This document shows, piece after piece, positions 24,239 to 33,038 of a stretch of DNA of 64,000 nucleotides. Each line of letters opens with the position of its first letter. Position 1 is the first letter of the stretch. The stretch covers positions 1 through 64,000 of the forward strand of contig JAZRMW010000061.1 of assembly GCA_045647865.1 (NCBI GenBank), written 5' to 3'. A model generated the notes under the pieces. It was not told the DNA's origin, did no database searches, and saw only the letters and a list, made by a program, of their open reading frames with translations. A program made the translations under genes and the position numbers. Source of the stretch: Phocaeicola_A sp045647865 (GTDB lineage Bacteria > Bacteroidota > Bacteroidia > Bacteroidales > Bacteroidaceae).

Positions 24239-25077
24239 ATCTCTATGGTTTTATGGTTATTTATGATATACGGATTGTCTTCTATTTCGTTTCTGAATTC
24301 GCGGTAGCAAGTCGAGAAGGCCGATGAATTGGCCGTTGTGTGCGAGCAATGGAGCAGGATGCGGCCTCTGACCCGCTCTGCCATCCACTGGTAATGGATG
24401 TTCTTCCGGCTGTCTTCCAACTGAAAGATAAACTGTTTGTCGCTGAGGCTCAGGTGGTAACCGGGATGCCTGTTGTTGTACCAGCAGGCCACTTGCACCA
24501 ACCGTCCGATGATGTCCTGTTCTTCGTTGTCGGCGAACAGATAGACAGATTCCTGCGGGGCATTCTCCGTTGGTGTCGGGCAGTCGAGGTGGAGGCTGTC
24601 GGCACTATAGACCTTGGCCAGCTCTTTGATAAATCGGGTGACGCGAGCGGGGTCCTGATAAGTCTCTGCGACCATCGTTGTGGTAAGGGCCGGATTGGTG
24701 CCTTCATGGATGCCCGATGCCCCTGTTCCCGTGACGGAAACCTCGGCCGTCAGCGGAGTCTCCCCTACCCGACCGCTACGGTATATCCATGAGAAGCCAA
24801 AACCCACCAGCAGCAACAGACAGGCGGCCGCTGCTCCCCACCACAGATGGCGCAGCGATGGCTTGCGGGTGTATATTCTTTGCGCTGCACGCTCTGCCAT
24901 GATGTGGTCGAACAGAGCCTCATCTGTAGCCAGTTCGCCCATCATGGCGGCTATGAGTTTCCACTCCTCGGGAGCGTCATCACGCGTCACTTCCAACGCC
25001 AACAACTTTTCTTCCTCCAAGGTCGTCTCGCCATTGAGGAACTTGGTTATCAGTATTTCAGTTTCCTTGTACGTCAT
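24235..25077 (-). CDS. single-pass membrane protein, probable anti-sigma factor
   Basis: The 280-aa product has a cytoplasmic N-terminus (about 1-75), one TM at about 78-98 (WWGAAAACLLLLVGFGF) and a C-terminal periplasmic region. The gene directly follows an ECF sigma gene, overlapping it by 4 bp, which is the usual arrangement for sigma/anti-sigma pairs. The N-terminus (ETEILITKFLNGETTLEEE) matches the start of Bacteroidota FecR-like anti-sigma proteins, but the FecR domain itself is not obvious. Confidence 0.75.
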   Translation of the reverse strand: MTYKETEILITKFLNGETTLEEEKLLALEVTRDDAPEEWKLIAAMMGELATDEALFDHIMAERAAQRIYTRKPSLRHLWWGAAAACLLLLVGFGFSWIYRSGRVGETPLTAEVSVTGTGASGIHEGTNPALTTTMVAETYQDPARVTRFIKELAKVYSADSLHLDCPTPTENAPQESVYLFADNEEQDIIGRLVQVACWYNNRHPGYHLSLSDKQFIFQLEDSRKNIHYQWMAERVRGRILLHCSHTTANSSAFSTCYREFRNEIEDNPYIINNHKTIEI

Positions 25078-25580
25078 GATCTTAAACTCTTCTTTAATTC
25101 TTCATATATTTTTCTTCGCGCAGCCGAGATGATGCTCTTTACCGATGGTTTGGGAATCTTCGTCTCGTCAACTATTTCATCCAATTCCCGACCTTCAACC
25201 TGCCGAAGTTCATAGAGGCGGCGTTCGCTGGGATTCAACCGATTGACTGCATCTTCAACAGCAAATTTCAGTTCTTCAGTTTCTAAAATTTCTTGTGGAG
25301 ATTGTGCAACAAGCATCTCTTTCATCAAGATTTCACCATTTAGTTCGACGGTATCTTTCCGCTTTCTCACCATGTCCATGCAACAATGTTTGGCAATTCG
25401 GATGGCAAGTCCTTCATGAGTTGAACCAGCATCCAGGCGGTCGCGGTATTTCCACAGAGCCACCAACCCTTCTTGAGCCACGTCGTCTGCATCCGACTCG
25501 TTGCCGAAGAAGCTGCGTCCTACGGACATCATGACCTTTCTCAGTCCTGGTGCTATTTTTTCAAACTCTGCTTGCGTCAT
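25074..25580 (-). CDS. ECF-type RNA polymerase sigma factor
   Basis: The 168-aa protein has sigma-70 region 2 (about 10-75; SDADDVAQEGLVALWKYRD) and region 4 (about 110-160; NPSERRLYELRQVEGRELDEI then a helix-turn-helix). It is the first gene of a tight three-gene operon with the membrane protein and lipoprotein downstream. A -7 box at 25658-25665 precedes it by 78 bp, so basal transcription may use the housekeeping sigma factor. Confidence 0.9.
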   Translation of the reverse strand: MTQAEFEKIAPGLRKVMMSVGRSFFGNESDADDVAQEGLVALWKYRDRLDAGSTHEGLAIRIAKHCCMDMVRKRKDTVELNGEILMKEMLVAQSPQEILETEELKFAVEDAVNRLNPSERRLYELRQVEGRELDEIVDETKIPKPSVKSIISAARRKIYEELKKSLRS

Positions 25581-25657
25581 TTTCTACTTGATTATTCCTT
25601 ACGCGATTGCCTGATATGGTCCATTTTTGCGATGCGCTTTCATTGATATAAGCGTAG

Positions 25658-25665
25658 CAAAAGTA
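25658..25665 (-). promoter_or_regulatory. -7 promoter box for the ECF sigma operon
   Basis: The minus strand reads TACTTTTG. Confidence 0.55.
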
Positions 25666-25828
25666 AAAAGTAAAGTTGAAAATACAAACTTTTTTAGTTT
25701 TTACCACAAGATTTCTATTGTCAGGCAGATAGGTTAAATATATAAGGTAGATAGAAAAACATTCAAATAGAAATCAAAATGACAGGAAAATGCACCGTAA
25801 CTTCCCTGTCCACCAAAGAAAAAAGAGA

Positions 25829-25971
25829 GTGTGTCATAATTAACTTTTTAGACGCAGATTGCGCGGATGACGCGGATTTTTCTGGATTATTATACCCGAT
25901 AGGTTATAATTTATCCGCGTTATCCGCGCAATCCGCGCCTAAAAAAATGAGATGAAGGCATTTTGACACAC
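25829..25971. mobile_element. MITE-like long hairpin element, copy 2
   Basis: The 143-bp element is bounded by GTGTGTCA (25829-25836) and its complement TGACACAC (25964-25971). Inside are long complementary arms built of GATTGCGCGGATGACGCGG-like words around the centre ATTATACCCGATAGG, matching the element at 15081-15196. No coding capacity is seen, so any transposition would need an enzyme in trans. Confidence 0.6.
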
Positions 25972-26040
25972 CTCCTTCAATTTATCACACAATTTTAATC
26001 GTAGGTGACAGAGTTTAATCTTATGTACCTACTATATGAA

Positions 26041-26682
26041 TTATTCCACATATTTCACCTTCGCCTTGTCGCGAGGTTTAGCTGCCGGAGCTTCATCAGC
26101 ATATCCGAGACCCACACAAAGACAAAATTCATAGCCTTCGCTGAAACCCAAACGTTCAAGGATGGGAGCACAAGCCGGATTGTTGTTAATCATGCGCACG
26201 GGACTGCCCAAACAGATGGAACCTACACCGAGTGACCAGGCGGAGAGCATTATATTCTCAGCCATCAAGCCGCAGTCATAGGCAGAAAAATCGTAAGATT
26301 TGGCACGAGCAAGGAATACCATAACTGGTGCACCACGGAAACAACCTGCCGCATCGTTCATAGTAGGATAGGCAGCATTGAGTGTACTCTTGATATCTTC
26401 CATCACTTCAGGTTTGTCCACTACACGTACTTCCCACGATTGTTTGTTCTGTCCGTTGGGAGCATTGATTCCACATTCCATAATCTGGTCAAGCAATTCG
26501 CGGCTCACCGTTTCGTTCTTATACTTACGGATGCTACGACGAGCCATGATGGTTTCAATCACTGCATTTTTTCCTTCGTCCATAGTTGCATTCACTTTTA
26601 CGTTTGGATTACCTTCTCCACACGATACCATAGCTATCATGCACAGGCATCCAACAAATGTTTTAATCAGTTTCATAATCAT
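26041..26682 (-). CDS. exported nitroreductase-family lipoprotein
   Basis: The 213-aa product begins with a lipoprotein signal ending MVSC (about Cys 20); the start may be 26682 or the ATG two codons later at 26676. The rest is a nitroreductase/FMN-reductase fold: MARRSIRKYKNETVS is the N-terminal FMN phosphate-binding region, NGQNKQSWEVRVV follows, and the C-terminal YGL-like segment GYEFCLCVGLGYADEAP ends it. Members reduce nitro compounds, quinones or flavins with NAD(P)H. Export is unusual for a cofactor-dependent enzyme but lipoprotein nitroreductases are seen in Bacteroidota. A -7 box is at 26716-26723. Confidence 0.88.
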   Translation of the reverse strand: MIMKLIKTFVGCLCMIAMVSCGEGNPNVKVNATMDEGKNAVIETIMARRSIRKYKNETVSRELLDQIMECGINAPNGQNKQSWEVRVVDKPEVMEDIKSTLNAAYPTMNDAAGCFRGAPVMVFLARAKSYDFSAYDCGLMAENIMLSAWSLGVGSICLGSPVRMINNNPACAPILERLGFSEGYEFCLCVGLGYADEAPAAKPRDKAKVKYVE

Positions 26683-26715
26683 TTTGTTTAGTTAGTCAGC
26701 AAATTTTACACGGCA

Positions 26716-26723
26716 CAAATATA
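26716..26723 (-). promoter_or_regulatory. -7 promoter box for the nitroreductase
   Basis: The minus strand reads TATATTTG. Confidence 0.5.
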
Positions 26724-27153
26724 CACATATATTTATATTTTACAAAAAGTAATGGCAAAACAAAGGAACAATTTAACAGAGAAATGGAAGTTCCCTCAAA
26801 AAAAAAACGAAATCCCCATATACAAGAAATGTTTGAGCAAACAATGATCAAGAGGATTTGAATTCCAAAATCCTGCGCGTATTTACGGGCAGAGATCCGA
26901 TTCATCCTAAATAACGCAAAATTTTAGACTATACAAGTTTACAAAAAGAAAGATATATCACCCCAAAACGAATACAATCAACTTGAAAATATAGCATATC
27001 AAAAGATTTTCCAAACTAATAGAAAGCAAAACAAATAAAACAAACGACAAAATGTCATGCACGATTATTCACTCTAAAAAATCAAAAAGAGGAGAGTAAA
27101 GGGCTGAAAGCACAAAAAATGCACAACTGATTGCGACATTCAACTTTTATCCC
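26724..27153. other. AT-rich intergenic region upstream of mnmG
   Basis: About 430 bp of A-rich sequence between divergent nitroreductase and mnmG promoters. I see no phased array, hairpin family, convincing ORF or DnaA-box cluster in it. Confidence 0.6.
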
Positions 27154-27161
27154 TAACTTTG
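27154..27161 (+). promoter_or_regulatory. -7 promoter box for mnmG
   Basis: TAACTTTG, with TTG at 27131 about 20 bp upstream as a -33 element. The start codon is at 27202. Confidence 0.6.
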
Positions 27162-27201
27162 CCACATAATTGAGAATAAAAATACATAGAAAGAAAGAGA
27201 T

Positions 27202-29073
27202 ATGGAATTTACCTACGATGTCATTGTAATTGGTGCCGGACATGCCGGATGCGAGGCAGCAGCTGCGGCGGCCAACCTTGGATCAAGAACTTGCCTTATC
27301 ACCATGGACATGAACAAGATTGGCCAGATGAGTTGCAACCCTGCCGTGGGAGGCATTGCCAAGGGACAAATTGTACGCGAAATTGACGCTTTGGGCGGAT
27401 ACATGGGATTAGTAACGGACAAGACAGCCATCCAGTTCCGTATGCTGAACCGTTCGAAAGGTCCCGCCATGTGGAGTCCGCGTGCACAATGCGACCGCGA
27501 GAAGTTCATTTGGGCCTGGCGCGAAGTGTTGGAAAATACACCTAACTTGAATATTTGGCAAGACACGGTCAACGAATTACTCGTTGAAAAGGGCGAAGTT
27601 GTAGGTGTCAAGACCGTATGGGGAGTAACATTCCATGCCAAATGTGTTGTCCTGACGGCAGGTACATTCCTCAATGGTCTACTTCATGTCGGCCGCACAC
27701 AATTGCCCGGTGGACGTATGGCAGAACCTGCGGCCTACCAGCTGACAGAATCCATCACACGCCACGGAATCACCACAGGACGCATGAAAACAGGAACTCC
27801 TGTACGTATCGACGGACGAAGTGTGCATTATGAGGATATGGAAACTCAGGAGGGAGAATCAGACTTCCACAGTTTCTCATACATGAGCGAACCGCGCAAA
27901 CTGAAACAACTCTGTTGCTGGACATGCTTTACCAACCCCGAAGTACACGAAATCTTGCGCAACGGACTTCCAGAGTCTCCTCTTTTCAACGGACAGATTC
28001 AAAGTATAGGTCCCAGATATTGCCCCAGTATTGAGACAAAAATCGTCACTTTCCCCGATAAAGAGCAACATCAATTATTCCTTGAACCGGAGGGGGAAAC
28101 AACACAGGAGCTTTATTTGAATGGTTTCTCATCTTCATTACCGATGGATATTCAGCTTGCAGCATTGAAAAAGGTACCCGCCTTCCGCGATTTGGTAATC
28201 TATCGTCCGGGATATGCCATCGAATACGATTATTTTGACCCCACACAACTAAAGCATACGTTGGAATCAAAGATTATCAAAAACTTCTTCTTAGCCGGAC
28301 AAGTAAATGGCACTACAGGATACGAAGAGGCTGGCGGACAAGGAATCATTGCAGGTATCAATGCCCACATCAATTGCCACGGTGGAGAACCTTTCACATT
28401 AAAACGCGACGAAGCCTACATCGGAGTACTTATCGATGATTTGGTAACAAAAGGAGTGGATGAACCCTACCGCATGTTTACTTCGCGTGCGGAATATCGT
28501 ATCCTTCTACGCCAAGACGATGCCGATATGCGTTTGACCGAACGTGCATACAATTTAGGACTTGCCAAACGAAACCGCTACGATTTATTGGCAAAGAAAC
28601 GTGCAGACATTGATAAAATCATTGATTTTGCACAGAAATTCTCCATCAAAGCCGCATACATAAACGAAGCATTAGAAAGCCTTGGTACCACCCCACTCCG
28701 TGGCGGATGCAAACTGATCGACTTGCTCGACCGCCCAGAAATAAACATCAAAAACATTACACCACACATCCATGCATTTGCACAATTATTGGATGGGATA
28801 GACGGACGCAAGGAGGAAACATTGGAAGCTGCAGAAATCAAAATCAAGTATCGTGGATACATTGAACGCGAACGTCTGATTGCCGACAAGATGCAACGAT
28901 TGGAGAACATCCGCATCAAGGGACGTTTTGACTACTCAACCCTACAATCACTTTCTACGGAAGCACGACAAAAGCTCGCCAAGATTGACCCCGAGACTTT
29001 GGCACAAGCAAGCCGCATACCAGGAGTTTCTCCGAGTGACGTCAACGTACTATTAGTACTCATGGGGCGATAG
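27202..29073 (+). CDS. mnmG: tRNA uridine-5-carboxymethylaminomethyl modification enzyme MnmG (GidA)
   Basis: The 623-aa length is typical. The N-terminal FAD-binding Rossmann motif is VIVIGAGHAGCEAA, followed by the family signatures GRMKTGTPVRIDGRS and GQVNGTTGYEEAGGQG. With MnmE it installs the cmnm5 group on wobble uridine 34 of several tRNAs in the cytoplasm. The gene is often close to chromosome partition loci, and a perfect parS-type site lies just after its stop codon. It is probably cotranscribed with apt, 59 bp downstream. Confidence 0.98.
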   Translation: MEFTYDVIVIGAGHAGCEAAAAAANLGSRTCLITMDMNKIGQMSCNPAVGGIAKGQIVREIDALGGYMGLVTDKTAIQFRMLNRSKGPAMWSPRAQCDREKFIWAWREVLENTPNLNIWQDTVNELLVEKGEVVGVKTVWGVTFHAKCVVLTAGTFLNGLLHVGRTQLPGGRMAEPAAYQLTESITRHGITTGRMKTGTPVRIDGRSVHYEDMETQEGESDFHSFSYMSEPRKLKQLCCWTCFTNPEVHEILRNGLPESPLFNGQIQSIGPRYCPSIETKIVTFPDKEQHQLFLEPEGETTQELYLNGFSSSLPMDIQLAALKKVPAFRDLVIYRPGYAIEYDYFDPTQLKHTLESKIIKNFFLAGQVNGTTGYEEAGGQGIIAGINAHINCHGGEPFTLKRDEAYIGVLIDDLVTKGVDEPYRMFTSRAEYRILLRQDDADMRLTERAYNLGLAKRNRYDLLAKKRADIDKIIDFAQKFSIKAAYINEALESLGTTPLRGGCKLIDLLDRPEINIKNITPHIHAFAQLLDGIDGRKEETLEAAEIKIKYRGYIERERLIADKMQRLENIRIKGRFDYSTLQSLSTEARQKLAKIDPETLAQASRIPGVSPSDVNVLLVLMGR

Positions 29074-29083
29074 AGAACACTTA

Positions 29084-29099
29084 TGTTCCACGTGAAACA
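29084..29099. promoter_or_regulatory. parS centromere-like site
   Basis: TGTTCCACGTGAAACA matches the bacterial ParB-binding consensus TGTTNCACGTGAAACA at all 16 positions. It lies between the mnmG stop and the apt start. ParB/Spo0J would load here; parS sites are known to cluster near the replication origin. No second copy is in the window. Confidence 0.85.
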
Positions 29100-29132
29100 A
29101 ATGAATTAATTAAAACATATAAAACACTGGGT

Positions 29133-29669
29133 ATGAACAAAGAACTATTGCTTGAAAACTTACGTACAGTACCAGATTTCCCCATTCCTGGGATATTATT
29201 CTTCGATGTGACCACGCTGTTCAAGAATGCAGATTGCTTGCATGAATTAGAAAACACTTTATACGAGATGTATAAGGACAAAGGAATCACCAAAGTCGTA
29301 GGAGTAGAGTCACGCGGTTTCATCATGGGATCACTGTTGGCATCGCGTCTGAATGCCGGTTTTGTATTGGCACGCAAACCGGGGAAACTTCCAGCTGAGA
29401 CCATTCAAGAATCCTTTGCCAAAGAATATGGAACAGACACCATCGAAATCCACAAGGATGCTATCACAGAAGACGACGTCGTACTTATCCACGACGATCT
29501 ATTGGCTACCGGTGGTACCGTGAAAGCCGCTTACAATCTCGTGCAGAAATTCAATCCAAAGAAGATACATATCAACTTCATCATTGAGTTGACAAACTTG
29601 AACGGACGAACACCTTTTGGTGATAACGTAGAAATAACATCTTTACTGGAATTGGAAGAGAAAGAGTAA
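29133..29669 (+). CDS. apt: adenine phosphoribosyltransferase
   Basis: The 178-aa enzyme has the PRPP-binding motif VVLIHDDLLATGGTVKAA and the N-terminal IPGILFFDVTTLFKN and GVESRGFIMGS segments characteristic of APRT. It converts adenine and PRPP to AMP in the cytosol for purine salvage. It follows mnmG on the same strand, as in related genomes. Confidence 0.97.
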   Translation: MNKELLLENLRTVPDFPIPGILFFDVTTLFKNADCLHELENTLYEMYKDKGITKVVGVESRGFIMGSLLASRLNAGFVLARKPGKLPAETIQESFAKEYGTDTIEIHKDAITEDDVVLIHDDLLATGGTVKAAYNLVQKFNPKKIHINFIIELTNLNGRTPFGDNVEITSLLELEEKE

Positions 29670-29698
29670 CAAACTACGCCATCCTACTCTTTCTCCAC

Positions 29699-31153
29699 CT
29701 ATTTCAGAAACTGTTTGCATAAGGAGAATTCAAAGCGCAAGCCTCCGTTTGGACGATTAGAAGCAGTGATGACACCTCCGTGAAACTGCACAGCGTGTTT
29801 GACAATAGCAAGACCAAGGCCGGTTCCGCCCATTCTGCGGGAGCGGCCTTTATCTACTCTATAGAAGCGTTCGAATAAGCGAGTCAATTGTTTCTCTTCG
29901 ACACCGTTTCCATCATCTTCAAAACGGATACGGCACCATTCATCGTTGCTTTCAAGCAAGGATATATAGATATTTGCACCTCCAGAATAAGCGATTGCAT
30001 TCTCTGTCAAATTACGGAAAATAGAAGCAATCAACGAAAGATTTCCATCAATCACTACCTGCTCCTCAAACTCGACATGAAGGGTAAAACGTTCCTCTTC
30101 AGGCAGGATTTGCAATTCTTCCCCAATCTCATCAATAATATGGTTCAGAACCACCTTTTCGCGTTCTATCAACTGACTTCCATCCTCCATACGGGTAATC
30201 AAGGAAACATCGCCAAGAAGACGGCGTAAACGTTCATTATTTGCATAGCAACGCTCTATCAGTTCCTGACGTTTCTCTTCACTTAAACTTATCCCCGAAA
30301 GGAGAGTTTCAAGGCACACCTGAATAGATGCCACGGGAGTTTTGAGCTCATGATTGATGTTGTTCGTAAGCTGCCTTTTGATACGTATTTTCTCCTGTTC
30401 TTCACGCATAGCAGCTTCGTGTGCGAGGTCTCTATCCTTAATAGTCTGTTGCCATTGGGCGTACAATTGCACAATGTGATTGGAGATAGAACCTAATTCA
30501 TCATTCGGGAAAGACTCAGCCTCATCAAAAGGTTCTCCGGCCTCAGCTTTAGCTGCAAAACGATTCAACCTTTCTATATTCTTTCCCAACCTACGAGTGG
30601 CAAAATAGACCCACACACTCATGATAATACTAATGGAAACCATTACGTGCAAAAAGGCCCAATCAGCCTGAAGTAATTCACGCAACGAAGCAGAATATGG
30701 TATAGCAGTACGGACAACGACATGTTCACCCTTAGTTGCAGAATAAAAATATTCGCGGCCATCACTCTCAGAAAGTCTTGCGATATGATGTCCTTCACCT
30801 TTTTTTAATGCAGCATCCACCTCCGGACGCATACGATGATTACCGAGGGAGTCTAGATGCAAAGTATTATCATAAACAACTGTACCAGTGAATGTTATAA
30901 TCGACACGCGAAGGCTATCAAATGGTTTTTCATGAGAATCAATGTAATCCTCATAAGGTACCCCCACTTCAATCGCATCCAATAAATGGCGATTATATAA
31001 TTGAAGCTGAGCATTCAGAAAATCAGACTTATATTGCTTTTCTCTAAGATACTGAAATCCAATAAAGCACAACACAATAGTCCAAGAAAAGGCTAACAGC
31101 ATGAGTAGCAGCCTTCTATGATAAGAAAGTTTAATCACGGAAGCCATATCCAA
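29699..31153 (-). CDS. phoR: PhoR-type sensor histidine kinase
   Basis: The 484-aa protein has two TMs (about 14-35 and 165-185) enclosing a periplasmic sensor. A HAMP-like linker follows, then the HisKA domain with phospho-acceptor His 268 (NNINHELKTPVAS), and a HATPase domain with N box (NLTENAIAYS), G1 (FEDDGNGVEE) and G2 (GRSRRMGGTGLGLAI). It overlaps the upstream response regulator by 23 bp, or 17 bp if it starts at the Met at 31147. The adjacent pst operon indicates phosphate sensing; the symbol is assigned by context. Confidence 0.88.
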   Translation of the reverse strand: MDMASVIKLSYHRRLLLMLLAFSWTIVLCFIGFQYLREKQYKSDFLNAQLQLYNRHLLDAIEVGVPYEDYIDSHEKPFDSLRVSIITFTGTVVYDNTLHLDSLGNHRMRPEVDAALKKGEGHHIARLSESDGREYFYSATKGEHVVVRTAIPYSASLRELLQADWAFLHVMVSISIIMSVWVYFATRRLGKNIERLNRFAAKAEAGEPFDEAESFPNDELGSISNHIVQLYAQWQQTIKDRDLAHEAAMREEQEKIRIKRQLTNNINHELKTPVASIQVCLETLLSGISLSEEKRQELIERCYANNERLRRLLGDVSLITRMEDGSQLIEREKVVLNHIIDEIGEELQILPEEERFTLHVEFEEQVVIDGNLSLIASIFRNLTENAIAYSGGANIYISLLESNDEWCRIRFEDDGNGVEEKQLTRLFERFYRVDKGRSRRMGGTGLGLAIVKHAVQFHGGVITASNRPNGGLRFEFSLCKQFLK

Positions 31154-31826
31154 AACCTGAGCGTGTTACTATATAAGAGCCATATTCTCCAATCTTTGAA
31201 CGCAAGCGAGTGATGTTGACATCAATCGTACGGTCGAGCACCACCACTTCATCACTCCACACACGGCTAAGGATCTGTTCACGAGAACATATTTTACCGC
31301 GATGTCTTATCAGATATGCCAACAGCTCAAACTCTTTACGCGTAAGCTTCACCTCTACCCCATCCACGATACAACGCTTGAATTCCAAATCAAGTTGTAA
31401 ACCATCCACCTGCAATATATTTATCCGATCTGTGGATACCGTTTGTTTATGACCACTCGTACGGCGTAATACACTTTTCACACGGGCAACCACATTACGT
31501 ACAGTATAAGGTTTCATAATATAGTCATCAGCACCCAGGTTCAACCCCATCACCATATCATCCTCAGAATCGCGCGCCGTACAGAAGATAATAGGAATAT
31601 CAGCAGTCTCGACATCAGCTTTCAGCATCTTTGCCATCTTGATTCCACTGATTTCCCCCATCATAATATCAAGCAAAATGAGTGAATACCCCCTTAAATC
31701 ATAAGTCAATGCCTGTTCTGCACTGAAGGCTATATCCACATCATAACCCTCGTTTTCAAGATTGAGTTTCAAAACCTCACACAGAGTTTCCTCATCATCT
31801 ACAATCAATATACGTTCTGTTGCCAT
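31131..31826 (-). CDS. phoB: PhoB-type OmpR-family response regulator
   Basis: The start at 31826 (MATERILIVDDEE) is preferred over in-frame ATGs up to 31871 because the receiver domain begins at once. The 231-aa protein has acidic DD at 10-11, phosphorylation Asp 53 (LILLDIMMG) and the conserved Lys in YIMKPY. The C-terminal winged helix (about 135-230; LTRKEFELLAYL, RTIDVNITRLRSKIG) binds DNA. Candidate target sites with 11-bp spacing lie upstream of the porin-pst operon and the Na/Pi cotransporter. Confidence 0.9.
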   Translation of the reverse strand: MATERILIVDDEETLCEVLKLNLENEGYDVDIAFSAEQALTYDLRGYSLILLDIMMGEISGIKMAKMLKADVETADIPIIFCTARDSEDDMVMGLNLGADDYIMKPYTVRNVVARVKSVLRRTSGHKQTVSTDRINILQVDGLQLDLEFKRCIVDGVEVKLTRKEFELLAYLIRHRGKICSREQILSRVWSDEVVVLDRTIDVNITRLRSKIGEYGSYIVTRSGFGYGFRD

Positions 31827-31850
31827 ATACCTTATCATAAAAATGCGATG

Positions 31851-31858
31851 CAAAAATA
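31851..31858 (-). promoter_or_regulatory. -7 promoter box for phoB-phoR
   Basis: The minus strand reads TATTTTTG, 25 bp above the start at 31826. Confidence 0.5.
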
Positions 31859-31952
31859 TAAATAAAAACAAAGTTGGACACTACTACAGAAAAGATTTAA
31901 TGAAATTGTAATATTTTGCTCGAAAATTGCATTTAACCAAAGCATAATTATT

Positions 31953-31971
31953 TTGAAACGAATCTGTAATA
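31953..31971 (+). promoter_or_regulatory. PHO-box candidate upstream of porin-pstSCAB
   Basis: TTGAAACG (31953-31960) and CTGTAATA (31964-31971) are imperfect direct repeats 11 bp apart. The second begins exactly 17 bp upstream of the -7 box at 31981. The same geometry is seen at 36632-36650, where the half-sites are perfect. Confidence 0.55.
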
Positions 31972-31980
31972 TAAGCCCCG

Positions 31981-31988
31981 TACTTTTG
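31981..31988 (+). promoter_or_regulatory. -7 promoter box for porin-pstSCAB
   Basis: TACTTTTG, 25 bp upstream of the porin start codon. Confidence 0.65.
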
Positions 31989-32012
31989 CAGCGTCAAATT
32001 TAAAACATAGTA

Positions 32013-33002
32013 ATGACAATGAAAACAACAAAAGTAATTTTAGCAGGCATTTTAGCCTGCACAGGCATGGCTGCACAGGCGCAGGATGCCAAGAGAGAGG
32101 AACCTAAAGGTAAAGCCATTGTGCAAGTATTCGGAAACTTCCACACAGGATTTGGAGCGGAAAATGACAATCGTGGATTTGAGTTGGAGCGAAGCTATGT
32201 GGGATACGAATACAAACTTGGCGATGGACTGACGGTGAAAGGTGTGATGGATATCGGAAAGTCTTCCGACGTGAGCGACTACCACCGCATGGCTTATATA
32301 AAGAATGCCATGGTATCGTGGAAAAATGGAAATTTCACCTTGAATGGTGGTTTAATTTCAACCACACAGTTCAATTTTCAGGAGAAATTTTGGGGATACC
32401 GCTACGTAATGAAATCCTTTCAGGACCAATACAAGTTTGGTAGTAGCGCCGACTTGGGACTATCTGCCGCTTACAAGTTTGCCGATTGGATTTCGGCTGA
32501 TGCTATCATCGTGAATGGCGAAGGCTACAAAAAGATTCAGAAGAACGACGGTTTGAACTACGGGTTGGGTGTAACGTTGACACCCGTCAATGGCTTGCAG
32601 ATACGCCTCTACGGAGGAGTGAACGAAGCCTCAGAAGACGGGAAGGAAGATGTAACAAACATGGCGGCCTTCGTGGGTTACAAGGGTGATGGATTCAGCG
32701 TAGGAGCCGAATATAATCTGATGCAGAATGCCTCGAACAAGAAAGATGCTGACCAAAGTGGTTATTCCGTGTTTGCCTCTATGAATCTTTCCAAGGAAAC
32801 ATCCCTTTATGCCCGCTTTGACGACTTGAATTCAAAGAACGATTGGAACAAGGCAAAGGACGAGTCTGCTGCTATCGTGGGTGCCCAATTCAAGTTAGGC
32901 GACTACGTAAAGATTGCTCCTAACTTCAGAATGAGTATGCCGAAAGCCGACGGAGCAGACAACACATATTCGGCCTACGTAAGTTGCTATTTCGGTATTT
33001 AA
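32013..33002 (+). CDS. outer-membrane porin, phosphate-starvation associated
   Basis: The 329-aa protein has a signal peptide (cleaved after TGMAAQA, about residue 23) and alternating amphipathic strands throughout (GKAIVQVFGNFHTGFG, FELERSYVGYEYKLGDGL), ending in the C-terminal Phe-Gly-Ile typical of barrel proteins (VSCYFGI). It fits the OprO/OprP-like phosphate-selective porin group. It is the first gene of the pst operon, 36 bp before pstS, so it probably admits phosphate across the outer membrane. Confidence 0.85.
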   Translation: MTMKTTKVILAGILACTGMAAQAQDAKREEPKGKAIVQVFGNFHTGFGAENDNRGFELERSYVGYEYKLGDGLTVKGVMDIGKSSDVSDYHRMAYIKNAMVSWKNGNFTLNGGLISTTQFNFQEKFWGYRYVMKSFQDQYKFGSSADLGLSAAYKFADWISADAIIVNGEGYKKIQKNDGLNYGLGVTLTPVNGLQIRLYGGVNEASEDGKEDVTNMAAFVGYKGDGFSVGAEYNLMQNASNKKDADQSGYSVFASMNLSKETSLYARFDDLNSKNDWNKAKDESAAIVGAQFKLGDYVKIAPNFRMSMPKADGADNTYSAYVSCYFGI

Positions 33003-33038
33003 TGTTTTATATGAATAGGTATTTAATAAGTTGAGTTT

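Noticed and set aside
26696..26905. 69-codon open frame upstream of the nitroreductase
   Set aside because: AT-rich, Phe/Ile/Cys-rich translation overlapping the nitroreductase promoter; looks like chance.
26724..27153. oriC next to mnmG and parS
   Set aside because: The region is AT-rich and the parS site is suggestive, but no cluster of DnaA boxes and no dnaA gene are present.
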